A DNA stretch of 64,000 nucleotides from the NCBI GenBank assembly GCA_963724385.1, contig CAVRUJ010000001.1:1302001-1366000 (forward strand). The letters are read 5' to 3'. Position numbers and translations under genes: made by a program. Positions 44,141 to 53,280 of the stretch are shown one piece after another (position 1 is the stretch's first letter; every line of letters starts with the position of its first letter). The stretch comes from DASXQK01 sp963724385 (GTDB lineage Bacteria > Pseudomonadota > Alphaproteobacteria > Dongiales > Dongiaceae). The notes below the pieces were generated by a model. The model had not been told where the DNA came from, did not search any database, and was given only the letters and a program-made list of their open reading frames with translations.

Positions 44141-45403
44141 ATGCGCCGCGTCGTCGTAACCGGCCTCGGACTCATCACCCCACTCGCCAGCGGCGTCGAG
44201 CCGACCTGGAAGCGGTTGCTGGCGGGCAAATCCGGCGTGCGGTCGATCCAGCGCTGCGACGTTTCGGACCTGCCCAGCAAAGTCGCGGGCGAGGTTCCCT
44301 TTGGCGACGCGGCCAACGACCATTTCAACGCCAACGACTACGTGGCGCCCAAAGACCAGCGCAAGATGGATCAGTTCATCGTCTATGCCATGGGTGCGGC
44401 GACCCAGGCGGTGCAGGACGCTGGCTGGCAGCCCGAGGACGAAGAATTGCGCGAGCGGACGGGCGTGCTGATCGGATCGGGCATCGGCGGCTTGCAGGGA
44501 ATCTACGATGCCTCGATCCTGCTCCACGAGAGGGGGCCGCGGCGGATCTCGCCCTTCTTCATCCCGGCGGCGCTGATCAACCTCGCCTCGGGCAATGTGT
44601 CCATCCGATTCAAGTTCAAGGGGCCGAACCACGCGGTCGTCACCGCCTGCTCGACGGGCGCGCACGCCATCGGCGATGCCGCCAGGTTGATCGCGCTCGA
44701 TGACGCCGACGTCATGGTGGCCGGTGGCGCCGAAGCCACGATTTGCCGGATCGGCATCGCCGGCTTCGCCGCCTCGCGCGCCCTTTCGACCGGGTTCAAC
44801 GACACGCCCGAGCGGGCCTCGCGCCCCTGGGACCGGGAGCGGGACGGCTTCGTGATGGGCGAAGGGGCGGGCGTCGTAGTGCTCGAGGAGCTGGAGCATG
44901 CCCGGCGGCGCGGTGCCAAGATCTATGCCGAGTATCTCGGCTGCGGGCTTTCGGGCGACGCCTACCACATCACCGCGCCGGCGGAAGACGGGGGCGGGGC
45001 GGAGCGGGCGATGCGCGCGGCGCTCAAGCGCGCGCGGCTCAATCCGGAGGATATCGACTACATCAACGCCCACGGCACCTCCACGCCGCTCGGCGACGAG
45101 ATCGAGCTGAAGGCGGTGAAGCGCGTCTTCGGCGACTGGGCGTACAAGCTCTCCATGTCATCCACCAAGTCGGCGATCGGCCATCTCCTGGGCGCGGCCG
45201 GCGCGGTCGAGGCGATCTTCTCGATCCTCGCGATCCGCGACCAGGCCGTGCCGCCGACATTGAACCTGGACAATCCCTCCGAAGGCTGCGACATCGATCT
45301 GGTGGCGAAGCAGGCGAAGCAACGCAAGGTGCGGGCCGTGCTATCGAACTCCTTCGGCTTCGGCGGCACCAATGCGAGCCTGATCTTCACCGGCCCGCCG
45401 TAG
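44141..45403 (+). CDS. fabF: 3-oxoacyl-ACP synthase II FabF
   Basis: A 420-residue elongating condensing enzyme. The Cys-His-His triad is visible: C170 in VVTACSTGAH, His in NAHGTSTPLGD and His in SAIGHLLGAAGAVEAIF. The N-terminus MRRVVVTGLGLITPLASGVEPTW and the C-terminus FGFGGTNASLIF are family hallmarks. It begins 51 bp after acpP and is followed 7 bp later by mltG. Confidence 0.97.
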   Translation: MRRVVVTGLGLITPLASGVEPTWKRLLAGKSGVRSIQRCDVSDLPSKVAGEVPFGDAANDHFNANDYVAPKDQRKMDQFIVYAMGAATQAVQDAGWQPEDEELRERTGVLIGSGIGGLQGIYDASILLHERGPRRISPFFIPAALINLASGNVSIRFKFKGPNHAVVTACSTGAHAIGDAARLIALDDADVMVAGGAEATICRIGIAGFAASRALSTGFNDTPERASRPWDRERDGFVMGEGAGVVVLEELEHARRRGAKIYAEYLGCGLSGDAYHITAPAEDGGGAERAMRAALKRARLNPEDIDYINAHGTSTPLGDEIELKAVKRVFGDWAYKLSMSSTKSAIGHLLGAAGAVEAIFSILAIRDQAVPPTLNLDNPSEGCDIDLVAKQAKQRKVRAVLSNSFGFGGTNASLIFTGPP

Positions 45404-45410
45404 GGTCGCG

Positions 45411-46553
45411 ATGCGGCGCCTGGTCCGCCTGTTCCTGATTCTTCTCGTGCTGGGGCCCTGCCTGACCGCGGGCGCCGGCTACGTGTTCTGGAAGCAATGG
45501 CACGGCCGCGGTCCGCTGGCCGTCGACGCCACGGTCATCATCGTGCCGGGAAGCAGAGTGACGACCATCGCCCGCCAGCTCGAGGATGCCGGCGTGGTCG
45601 AGGACTACCGCCTGTTCACCCTCGGCGTTCGCCTATTCTCCGACGGCCGGCCGATGCGCGCCGGCGAGTACCGGTTCGGCGCCGGCATGAGCCAGGAGCA
45701 GGTGATGCGCATGATCCTCTCCGGCGCCACCGTGGCGCGGCGCATCACAGTGCCGGAAGGCTTCACCACCGCCCAGGCGCTGCGCCTGGTATCGGCCGCC
45801 GAGGGGCTGATAGGCGATCTGCCCCCCGACCTGCCGGGGGAGGGCCGGCTCTTGCCGGAGACGTATTTCTACACCTGGGGCGAGACCCGCTTCACCATGG
45901 TCAACCGCATGGCCGATGCCATGCAGCAGGGGCTGGATAAGCTCTGGGCCGAGCGCGCGCCCGGCCTGCCCTATGACACGCCAGACAAGGCGCTGGTGCT
46001 GGCCTCGATCGTCGAAAAGGAAACAGCCCAGCCGACCGAGCGCGCCCGTATCGCCGGCGTGTTCGTCAACCGCATACGCAAGGGCATGATGCTGCAGTCG
46101 GACCCGACCGTGATCTATGCGCTCACCAACGGCGACGGGCCGCTCGGCCGGCCGCTCACCTCGGTCGACCTGCAGGTCAAGAGCCCATTCAACACCTACA
46201 TGTTCAAGGGGCTGCCGCCGAGCCCGATCTGCGATCCTGGCCTCGCCTCCATCGAGGCCGTGCTGCATCCTGAGGCGACCAAGGACATGTATTTTGTCGC
46301 CGACGGCTCCGGCGGCCACGCCTTCGCCCAGACCCTGGCCGAGCATTACAAGAACGTCGCTGCCTGGCACCGGTTCGAGGCGCAGCAGGCGGCGCAGCAA
46401 GTCAGTGCCGTTCCCGGCCAGACGCCGGATCCTGTCCTCGCCGCCCCATCCCCAAGCCAGGCCGGCGTGGCCGATCCGGCTGTGGGCGCGGCCGTGACGG
46501 CCACCGTCAAGCCTAGCGTTTCTTCGGCAAGCGGCGCAGCCACGAATCCGTAA
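45411..46553 (+). CDS. mltG: Endolytic murein transglycosylase MltG
   Basis: A 380-residue inner-membrane lytic transglycosylase of the YceG-like family that cleaves nascent glycan strands. One N-terminal membrane helix (LFLILLVLGPCLTAGAGYVF) is followed by a LysM-like region (VDATVIIVPGSRVTTIARQL) and the catalytic domain: LPETYFYTWGETR, ASIVEKETAQPTERARIAGVFVNR split here by family numbering (the E of EKET is catalytic) and MLQSDPTVIYAL. The C-terminus adds a low-complexity Ala/Pro/Val tail. Its last 41 bp overlap the convergent SDR gene. Confidence 0.95.
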   Translation: MRRLVRLFLILLVLGPCLTAGAGYVFWKQWHGRGPLAVDATVIIVPGSRVTTIARQLEDAGVVEDYRLFTLGVRLFSDGRPMRAGEYRFGAGMSQEQVMRMILSGATVARRITVPEGFTTAQALRLVSAAEGLIGDLPPDLPGEGRLLPETYFYTWGETRFTMVNRMADAMQQGLDKLWAERAPGLPYDTPDKALVLASIVEKETAQPTERARIAGVFVNRIRKGMMLQSDPTVIYALTNGDGPLGRPLTSVDLQVKSPFNTYMFKGLPPSPICDPGLASIEAVLHPEATKDMYFVADGSGGHAFAQTLAEHYKNVAAWHRFEAQQAAQQVSAVPGQTPDPVLAAPSPSQAGVADPAVGAAVTATVKPSVSSASGAATNP

Positions 46554-47274
46554 GCGCCGGCGGTAAGACGCCCAACAACCAAACGCCGGCATAGATGGGA
46601 AACGGGAAGGCGATCCGCGCCTTCCCCCTCGCCAAGCCGCGGCGAATGATGCTGGCCGCCTGCTCCGCCGGCATCAGCATGGGCATGGGAAAAGGATTGC
46701 CCGCCGTCATGGCGCTGACGACGAAGCCGGGACAGATGACCGAAACGGTGATTCCGGTTCGCAGGAGATCGCCGCGCAGGCCCTCGCCCCAGACGCGCAC
46801 GGCCGCCTTGCTCGCGCAGTAGGCCGGCGCGCCGGGGAAGCCGCGGAAGGAAGCAAGCGAACTCATGAGGGCGATCTGGCCGCGCCGGCGCTGGCGCATG
46901 GCCGGCAGCAGGGGAAGAACGGTGTTGAAGACGCCGCCGACGTTGGCGCCGAAGATGGCGCGCTGTTGTTCCGGCGTCTCCAGACCATCGGCGGTTCCCG
47001 CCGAGACGCCGGCATTGGCGATGACGAGGTCGATGGGCCGGCGCCTGTCAGCTTCGCTGATCCAGCTTGCCATGGCGCTAGGGTCGGTCACGTCGACGAT
47101 CGCCTCGCTCACCTCCGCGCCGGCTGCCCGGCAAGTGGCGGCCACGGCGGAGAGCCGCCCGGCATCGCGGCCGCCGAGGGCAAGCCCGACGCCCTTGGCT
47201 GCATAAAGGCGGGCAAGCGCCGCGCCGATGCCGCTCGAAGCGCCGGTGATGAGGATCGAGTGCGGATCGCGCAT
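46513..47274 (-). CDS. Short-chain dehydrogenase/reductase (SDR, DltE/YdfG-like)
   Basis: A 253-residue SDR: ILITGASSGIGAALARLYA, IANAGVS, catalytic Ser in ALMSSLASFRG and YCASK, and VICPGFVVSAMT after the active site. A C-terminal hydrophobic segment (YAGVWLLGVLPPAL) suggests membrane association. The start MRDPHSILITG was chosen because it begins the first strand. It is divergent from yicC (69 bp apart) and its 3' end overlaps mltG tail to tail. The substrate is unknown. Confidence 0.9.
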   Translation of the reverse strand: MRDPHSILITGASSGIGAALARLYAAKGVGLALGGRDAGRLSAVAATCRAAGAEVSEAIVDVTDPSAMASWISEADRRRPIDLVIANAGVSAGTADGLETPEQQRAIFGANVGGVFNTVLPLLPAMRQRRRGQIALMSSLASFRGFPGAPAYCASKAAVRVWGEGLRGDLLRTGITVSVICPGFVVSAMTAGNPFPMPMLMPAEQAASIIRRGLARGKARIAFPFPIYAGVWLLGVLPPALTDSWLRRLPKKR

Positions 47275-47343
47275 TCTTGCCTGCCGTAAGGCCCCCGTAT
47301 ACTTTGCGGGCGCTGCCGGCGAATCACAAGCCGCAGGGGGACC

Positions 47344-48216
47344 ATGCCGATCGCCAGCATGACGGGCTTCGCGCGCATCGATGTCGCCGACGGCGAACGG
47401 CACTGGGTCTGGGAATTGCGCAGCGTGAACGGCCGCGGCCTCGATGTCCGCTGCCGGCTGCCCACCGGCTACGAGGCCCTGGACGCGCCGGCCCGCGCCG
47501 CGACGGCTGAGCGCTGCCGGAGGGGAAACGTCAACCTCACGCTCACGCAGACGCACGGCCCGCGGCCACGATTCGTGATCAACCGGGACGCGCTGCAGCA
47601 GATCCTGGCGCTTGCCGCCGAGATCGGTGACGTGGCCGCAGCGCCCCCGCGGCTCGACGGCCTCCTCGGCCTGCCCGGGGTCGTGGAGCGGGCGAACGAC
47701 GTCGAGGACCCCGCCCAGCATCTGGCGCTCCTCGAGGGCAAGCTCGGCGAAGCCCTCGACGGCCTCCAGGCCATGCGCCTTCTGGAAGGCCGGAAGCTTG
47801 CGGATATGGTCCTCGCCCAGTTGGACGAGATCGAAGCGCTGGTCGAGCTTGCCCGGGCGGCGGCGGCGGCCCAGCCGGCGGCGATCGTCGAGCGCCTGCG
47901 CCGGCAGCTCGAGGCCTTGCTCGCCCAGCAGCCCCTGCCGGGGCCCGAGCGCCTGGCCCAGGAAGCGGCGCTGCTGGCCGCCAAGGCCGATGTGCGCGAG
48001 GAGCTGGACCGGCTCGCGGCCCATGTCGGGGCAAGCCGGACCCTCATCCGCGCGGGCGGGGCGGTCGGCCGGAAGCTCGACTTCCTTTGCCAGGAGCTGA
48101 ACCGCGAGGCGAACACGCTATGCTCGAAGTCGTCCGAGATCACCCTGACGCGGGTCGGTCTCGACCTCAAGGCTGCGGTCGAGCAGCTGCGCGAGCAAAT
48201 CCAGAACATCGAATGA
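47344..48216 (+). CDS. yicC: YicC family endoribonuclease
   Basis: A 290-residue protein of the YicC/YloC family, recognised as a ribonuclease involved in RNA turnover and stress. The N-terminal MTGFARIDVADG and WELRSVNGRGLDVRCRLP and the C-terminal GRKLDFLCQELNREANTL, CSKSSEITL and DLKAAVEQLREQIQNIE are the two conserved domains. It stops 13 bp before gmk, the usual alphaproteobacterial neighbour. Confidence 0.95.
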   Translation: MPIASMTGFARIDVADGERHWVWELRSVNGRGLDVRCRLPTGYEALDAPARAATAERCRRGNVNLTLTQTHGPRPRFVINRDALQQILALAAEIGDVAAAPPRLDGLLGLPGVVERANDVEDPAQHLALLEGKLGEALDGLQAMRLLEGRKLADMVLAQLDEIEALVELARAAAAAQPAAIVERLRRQLEALLAQQPLPGPERLAQEAALLAAKADVREELDRLAAHVGASRTLIRAGGAVGRKLDFLCQELNREANTLCSKSSEITLTRVGLDLKAAVEQLREQIQNIE

Positions 48217-48229
48217 AGGACGCCGGCAC

Positions 48230-48886
48230 ATGACGGCGGACGCCAAAGGCGGCTTTGCCGGACTCGGCCGGCGCGGGCTGATGCTGGTGCTGTCTTCGCC
48301 TTCGGGCGCCGGCAAGACCACGATCTCGCGCCGGCTGCTGGCTTGCGAACCGGAGCTCCAGATGTCGGTCTCGGTCACCACGCGGCCGAAGCGGCCGGGG
48401 GAGGTCGCCGGGGTCGACTATCATTTCCTCGAGCCGACGGAGTTCAACCTGCGCGTCAACCGCCAGGAGCTCCTCGAGTGGGCCAAGGTCTTCGGCCATT
48501 ACTACGGCACGCCGCGCGGGCCGGTCGAGGCGGCGCTTGCGGCGGGCCGCGACGTGCTGTTCGACATCGATTGGCAGGGCACCCAGCAGCTGGCCGAGCG
48601 GGCGGCGGAGGACCTGGTGAGCGTGTTCATCCTGCCGCCGTCGACCCAGGAGCTGGAGCGGCGCTTGCGCCGCCGGGCCCAGGACAGCGCCGAGGAAGTG
48701 GCGCGCCGGATGGCCAAAGCTGCGGACGAGATGAGCCATTGGCCCGAGTACCACTACATCGTCATCAACCGCGACATCGAGCAGAGCCTGAAACAGGTTC
48801 AGGCGATCCTTCAGGCCGAGCGCCTGCGCCGCGAGCGCCAGCTTGGCCTGCACGAATTCGTCAAGGGTCTCCGCGAGGGCCAATAG
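48230..48886 (+). CDS. gmk: Guanylate kinase Gmk
   Basis: A 218-residue kinase converting GMP to GDP. The P-loop is LSSPSGAGKTTISRRLL. SVSVTTRPKRPGEVAGVDYHF is the GMP-binding lid, and DVLFDIDWQGTQQL follows; RRAQDSAEEVARRM and YHYIVINRDIE complete the pattern. The N-terminus carries about 18 extra residues before the P-loop strand. It overlaps ksgA tail to tail by 26 bp. Confidence 0.97.
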   Translation: MTADAKGGFAGLGRRGLMLVLSSPSGAGKTTISRRLLACEPELQMSVSVTTRPKRPGEVAGVDYHFLEPTEFNLRVNRQELLEWAKVFGHYYGTPRGPVEAALAAGRDVLFDIDWQGTQQLAERAAEDLVSVFILPPSTQELERRLRRRAQDSAEEVARRMAKAADEMSHWPEYHYIVINRDIEQSLKQVQAILQAERLRRERQLGLHEFVKGLREGQ

Positions 48887-49736
48887 AGCCGCGCCGCCGG
48901 CCTGCCAGGGCGTTGGCGAGGGCGGCGAACTCGGCCACGGAAAGCTCCTCGGCCCGGCGCGTGCCCTCGATCCCGGCCGCGGCGAGGAGCTCCTCGGGGT
49001 TGCCGCCGAGCCCGCGCAAGGCGTGGCGCAGCATCTTGCGCCTTTGCCCGAAGGCGACGGCGCTCACCCGCTCGAAGAGGATGGGATCCGCCGGCGGTTC
49101 GGGGGCGGCCAAGGGCAAGAGCTCGACCAGGGTCGAAGTGACCCGGGGCGGCGGCGTGAAGGCGCGAGGCGGAATGTCGAACAATCGCCTGGTGCGACAG
49201 CGCCATTGGGCGGCGATCGAGAGCCGGCCATAGTCCTTGCCGCCTGGCGCGGCCGTAAGGCGCATGGCCACCTCGCGCTGGAACATCAGCACCAGACGCT
49301 CGAAGCGGTCGGCCGAGGCCAGCCAGGCGAGCAGCAGCGGGGTTGCGACGTTGTAGGGCAGGTTGGCGACGATGCGGCGCGGCGCATCGCCGAGCCGGCT
49401 CGCATCGACCCCGAGCGCGTCCGCTTCCACGACTTCCAACCGGCCGGGATAGGCGGCCGCGATCTCGGCCAGCGCCGGCAGGCAACGCCGGTCCCGCTCG
49501 ATCGCGATGACCCGCCGGGCCCCAGCCGAGAGCAGCGCGCGGGTCAGTCCCCCCGGGCCGGGACCCACCTCGATCGTCGTCCCGCGAGCAAGCTCGCCGG
49601 CCGCGCGCGCGATTCGGCCCGTCAGGTTCAGGTCGAGGAGGAAATGCTGCCCGAGGCTGCGCCGGGCGGCCAGCCCGTGCCTGGCGATCACCTCGCGCAG
49701 CGGCGGCAGGACGTCGCCAGCGGGGCTCCCGCTCAA
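48861..49736 (-). CDS. rsmA: 16S rRNA dimethyladenosine transferase KsgA/RsmA
   Basis: A 291-residue SAM-dependent enzyme that dimethylates two adjacent adenines near the 3' end of 16S rRNA. Motifs: ARRSLGQHFLLD, EVGPGPGGLTRALL (SAM loop), VIAIERDRRCLPAL and VANLPYNVATPLL (NLPY catalytic). The proposed start is TTG at 49736, overlapping the surA stop by 4 bp (TTGA); no better start fits the family N-terminus. Unlike many relatives, pdxA is not present between surA and ksgA. Confidence 0.94.
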   Translation of the reverse strand: MSGSPAGDVLPPLREVIARHGLAARRSLGQHFLLDLNLTGRIARAAGELARGTTIEVGPGPGGLTRALLSAGARRVIAIERDRRCLPALAEIAAAYPGRLEVVEADALGVDASRLGDAPRRIVANLPYNVATPLLLAWLASADRFERLVLMFQREVAMRLTAAPGGKDYGRLSIAAQWRCRTRRLFDIPPRAFTPPPRVTSTLVELLPLAAPEPPADPILFERVSAVAFGQRRKMLRHALRGLGGNPEELLAAAGIEGTRRAEELSVAEFAALANALAGRRRGSIGPRGDP

Positions 49737-51019
49737 AGGGCGGCGTTGCGGATGTCGATCACCGCGGAGCGCCGGAGGTCGCGCAGGTACCCGCGGGCAA
49801 GCAGCTCCAGCCGGGCGGTGAGAAGGTTCCTTGCCACCTGATCGCGAGTCGGCATCGGATCGCTCGGCAGCTTGCGATCGCAAATCATGAATACGCCGAC
49901 TCCGGTATCGACCTCGATGGGCTGGCTGACTTGGCCGACGGGCAGGGTGCGGCCAATGTCTCTCAACGGGGTCGGCAGATTGGCAACCGTCGCGGATCCG
50001 AGATCGATCGTGTTGGGCGGCATGAATTCGCCACCCACCTGGTCCATGTCGGCGCAGCTCTTGAGGCGCGTGCGCAGCGCCAGGATTTTCTGCATGGCGG
50101 CGTCGCGCTGGGCCTTCGACTCGTTAGCGGGCGCGGTGATGAAGACCTGCTTCAGGGATACGACCGCTTCATCGGGGCTGACGGTGCCGCCCGCCCGGAT
50201 CTGCTGGAGCTGGACGAGGTAGTAGCCGCCGGTGGCGCGAATCGGGCCGGTTATCTGGCCCGGCTTCATGTCGGCGAGCGCGCTCGCCAGTTCGTCGTCT
50301 ACCTGGTCCGGGCGGACCCAGCCGACCAGGCCGCCGTTCGAAGCCGTCGTCGACTGCGAGAAGTCGCGGGCAAGCTTCGAGAAGTCGGCGCCGGCACGCA
50401 GCTGTTCCATCAGGCGGTCGGCGGACTGCCTCGCCTGGGCGTCCTGCTGCGGCTGGTCCACGCCGATGAATATCTCCGCCGCCAAGTACTCCGGCTTGCC
50501 CCGGGCATCCTGGATCCGGCGCATCTCCTCGTCGACATCCTGTTGGGTGATGTTGACCGTCGGCCCCAGCTTCTCGCCGATGAGCTTTTCCCAGCCGATA
50601 TTGGCGATGGCCTCGTCGGTGAAGGCTTCGGCGACCAGCGGATCCTGCTCCACCGCCGCGTTGAACTGGTCGATGGTCATGCCGTTGGCCGCGGCGAAGC
50701 GGGTGAGGGCCCGGACCACTTCCTCGCGCGAGGCGGAGATGCCGGCGCTGTCCACGGCCTGGCGCTTCAGCTTCTCGTCGATGAGCGCGCGCAGAACCTG
50801 GGGTGCCAGCCGGGCGCGGGCCTCGGGCGTGTCCGGGAGGCCGCTTGTGCGGATCACGAGCTGCAGGCGTACGAGCAGATCGATCTTGGTGATCGCCGCG
50901 TCGTTGACGACGGCGACGATGTCCAGGCTGTCCTGGGCATAGGACGCAGGCGCGCGGGACGCGGCAGCGCCGAGCACCGCGGAGAGCAAAAGCAAGACGC
51001 AGAAGAGCCTTCGACGCAC
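49733..51019 (-). CDS. surA: Periplasmic peptidyl-prolyl isomerase / chaperone SurA
   Basis: A 428-residue outer-membrane-protein chaperone. Signal peptide LFCVLLLLSAVLGAAASRAPA. The N-terminal chaperone domain is VVNDAAITKIDLLVRLQL to LIDEKLKRQAVDSAG. One clear parvulin domain (YLAAEIFIGV to ATGGYYLVQLQQI) follows, and a weaker C-terminal parvulin-like domain has ADMDQVGGEF and PIEVDTGVGVFMICDRK. It lies 71 bp after lptD on the same strand, in the order lptD-surA-ksgA. Confidence 0.93.
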   Translation of the reverse strand: MRRRLFCVLLLLSAVLGAAASRAPASYAQDSLDIVAVVNDAAITKIDLLVRLQLVIRTSGLPDTPEARARLAPQVLRALIDEKLKRQAVDSAGISASREEVVRALTRFAAANGMTIDQFNAAVEQDPLVAEAFTDEAIANIGWEKLIGEKLGPTVNITQQDVDEEMRRIQDARGKPEYLAAEIFIGVDQPQQDAQARQSADRLMEQLRAGADFSKLARDFSQSTTASNGGLVGWVRPDQVDDELASALADMKPGQITGPIRATGGYYLVQLQQIRAGGTVSPDEAVVSLKQVFITAPANESKAQRDAAMQKILALRTRLKSCADMDQVGGEFMPPNTIDLGSATVANLPTPLRDIGRTLPVGQVSQPIEVDTGVGVFMICDRKLPSDPMPTRDQVARNLLTARLELLARGYLRDLRRSAVIDIRNAAL

Positions 51020-51090
51020 GATCTTCGGAGCCTTCCCTGGGGTTTCCCGTGTCCGGCTACTATAGGATCACAGGCCGGCCCGCAATAGGC

Positions 51091-53277
51091 TCAGAAGGAA
51101 AAGCCGTAATTGCCCAGGTTCTTGAAGCCGATGATGATGGCGACCGAGGTGTCGGGCGTGACATCGGTCGCGGTGTAGTTGGTCCTGAGGCCGATCAGCT
51201 TCAGCGAGATGCAATCGTTCTGGTAGGTGATGCCGCCGCCGTATTCCAGCGTCAGGCCGGTCTGCAAATCCTTGCGGCCGCTGGCGAAGATCGACCAATT
51301 GTCGTTGATCCGGGAATTGAGCACGCCATAGAACTCCTGCTGCGTCCCAAGGGTGGAACCGTCGTTGATGTTGCCGTTCAAGAAGGCGTAGTTGATGCCG
51401 ATCCGGAAGGCGGGCGGCCCGCCGAACAGCCCCACTTCCTGGCGGCGCATCGCGCCGTTGTGGGCATCGACCTGAAAGCGGTAGACCGCATCGAACAGGT
51501 CGTTGGGCGCAACGTCGACTGCGCCCACGACGTCGGTGAGCTGGTGGTCGATATTGGCGCCCTGCAGGAATGCGTTGTTATTGTTGATCTGGTAGCTCTG
51601 GCCCAGCAGGACGCTGGTGTGGCCGCCGTGGTCGCCGTAGACGCTCCATTTAAAGCCGTAATTGACGCGCTGGCCGTTGTCGACCTGATCGAAGCCGGTG
51701 AACCGGTTGGGATCGAACAGGTTCGTCTCGTCGAACTGGAAGTCGAGGCTGTCCTCGTTGGGAATGAGAGTGGGGTTGCAACAGTTGGGCGCGGCATCGA
51801 AGGAGAAGATCGGCTCGAAGACCTGGCTGACGCTGCCCGACCGGCGCACGAAGGGGTAGCGCCACTCGAAGGAAAGCTGGGGGAATATCCGTCCGGTGAG
51901 GCCGTTCTCGGTGTTGCTGACCGGCGTCGGGATGGTGGAGTTCGGGTTCACCCCCTGGACCCAGTAACCGTCGGCGCGCAGCGACAGCTGCAACTTGTAA
52001 ATGTCCCCGGCCGGCGCCGTGTAGGGGAGAGTCCAGGCGAGGCGGCCGACCAGGCGCCGGCTGTCGGCGCCCTGGGGCGTCGTCAGCGCCATGGCATTGA
52101 AGGTACCGCTCCAGTAGCCGCCATATTTGCCCGGTTCGCCGACCATTTCGTAGTCGACCAGGGGGGCGACGATCGGCTGCTGGGAGGTGACGATGCCCGC
52201 GCCCAATCCCTGAAAGGTCCAGGCCTGGATCGTGGCATAGCTGCGCCCGTCGAAGCCCTCGGCATAGGCCTCGCTGTTGAGCGCGGGGTCGTAAGTATGC
52301 GGCAGGTTGAAGATCTGCAGCAGGGCCCGGTCGGTCGTTCGGTTGACGTCGAGGCCGGCGCGCCAGTTGTCGTTCAGGTCGAACCGGTTGGTGGAGAAGA
52401 TGTAGCCCTGGAACTGGTCGTGCGATCCGGGCGTGTCCGTCCCGCCGATCTTGCTCAGGTTGTCGTACGTGGCGCCGCCGGAGATGTTGAGCGAGCCGTC
52501 CTCCAACCTCTGGCGATAGGTTCCCGTGATCACGGGATTGGCCTTGGTCGTGATGATCGGAGCCACGGTGAGGTCGCGATCCGGTGCGATCGCCCAGAAA
52601 TAGGGCTGGATGACCCTTCCGCCCAGATTGCCCGATCCGCCGAAGCTCGGCGTGAGGAAGCCGCTCTTGCGCTTCACCGTCGGGTCGGGGTGCGAGAAGT
52701 AGGGCGAATAGAGCACCGGCACGCCGTAAATCTCCATCCAGACGTCGTGGAACTCGATCTCGTGCGCCTTGTTGTCGTGGACGATCTTTCTCGCGGTGAG
52801 CTGCCAGATGGGCGGGCGCAAGGGATCCTGCGTGCAAGGCAGGCATGGGGAATAGACCCCCTTGTCGAGCACGTCGATGTCGCCCTTGCGCGTGCCCTGG
52901 GCGGCCGCCATGCGCGACTTGTCGGCGAGGAGTAGGCGGATGTTCTGGATCACCGCGTTCTTCAGGTCGTCGCTGACTTCCATGTAGTCCGCGAAGGCGA
53001 CGTTGCCGTCGGGATCGAGCAGGGCGACATTGCCCGACGCCGCCACGGTCTTGCGACGCTCGTTGTAGGTGAGGGTATCGGCCGTGAGGACGCGGTCGTT
53101 CTGGGAAACCTCGACATGCCCGCTGGCGACGACGACGCCGAGGTCGCGGTCGTATGTGACCTGGTCGGCGGTGATCAGAACGGGACTTGTGTCAGTCGGC
53201 TTCTGCTGCGCTGACAGGGCCGGCGCCCAAAGCAGGAGAAGGGCGATGATCCAGGCCCTGAGCCGATGTTCTCGCAC
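51091..53277 (-). CDS. lptD: LPS-assembly protein LptD
   Basis: A 728-residue outer-membrane barrel that inserts lipopolysaccharide. Signal peptide WIIALLLLWAPALSAQ. The N-terminal LptA-like jellyroll is ITADQVTYDRDLGVVVASGH to LADKSRMAAAQG. Then comes a Cys pair (YSPCLPCTQDP), EIYGVPVLYSPYFSHPDP and the barrel region. The C-terminus ends in Phe (LGNYGFSF), typical of outer-membrane proteins. It starts 3 bp after the lptG stop. Length is normal for alphaproteobacteria. Confidence 0.95.
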   Translation of the reverse strand: MREHRLRAWIIALLLLWAPALSAQQKPTDTSPVLITADQVTYDRDLGVVVASGHVEVSQNDRVLTADTLTYNERRKTVAASGNVALLDPDGNVAFADYMEVSDDLKNAVIQNIRLLLADKSRMAAAQGTRKGDIDVLDKGVYSPCLPCTQDPLRPPIWQLTARKIVHDNKAHEIEFHDVWMEIYGVPVLYSPYFSHPDPTVKRKSGFLTPSFGGSGNLGGRVIQPYFWAIAPDRDLTVAPIITTKANPVITGTYRQRLEDGSLNISGGATYDNLSKIGGTDTPGSHDQFQGYIFSTNRFDLNDNWRAGLDVNRTTDRALLQIFNLPHTYDPALNSEAYAEGFDGRSYATIQAWTFQGLGAGIVTSQQPIVAPLVDYEMVGEPGKYGGYWSGTFNAMALTTPQGADSRRLVGRLAWTLPYTAPAGDIYKLQLSLRADGYWVQGVNPNSTIPTPVSNTENGLTGRIFPQLSFEWRYPFVRRSGSVSQVFEPIFSFDAAPNCCNPTLIPNEDSLDFQFDETNLFDPNRFTGFDQVDNGQRVNYGFKWSVYGDHGGHTSVLLGQSYQINNNNAFLQGANIDHQLTDVVGAVDVAPNDLFDAVYRFQVDAHNGAMRRQEVGLFGGPPAFRIGINYAFLNGNINDGSTLGTQQEFYGVLNSRINDNWSIFASGRKDLQTGLTLEYGGGITYQNDCISLKLIGLRTNYTATDVTPDTSVAIIIGFKNLGNYGFSF

Positions 53278-53280
53278 GCC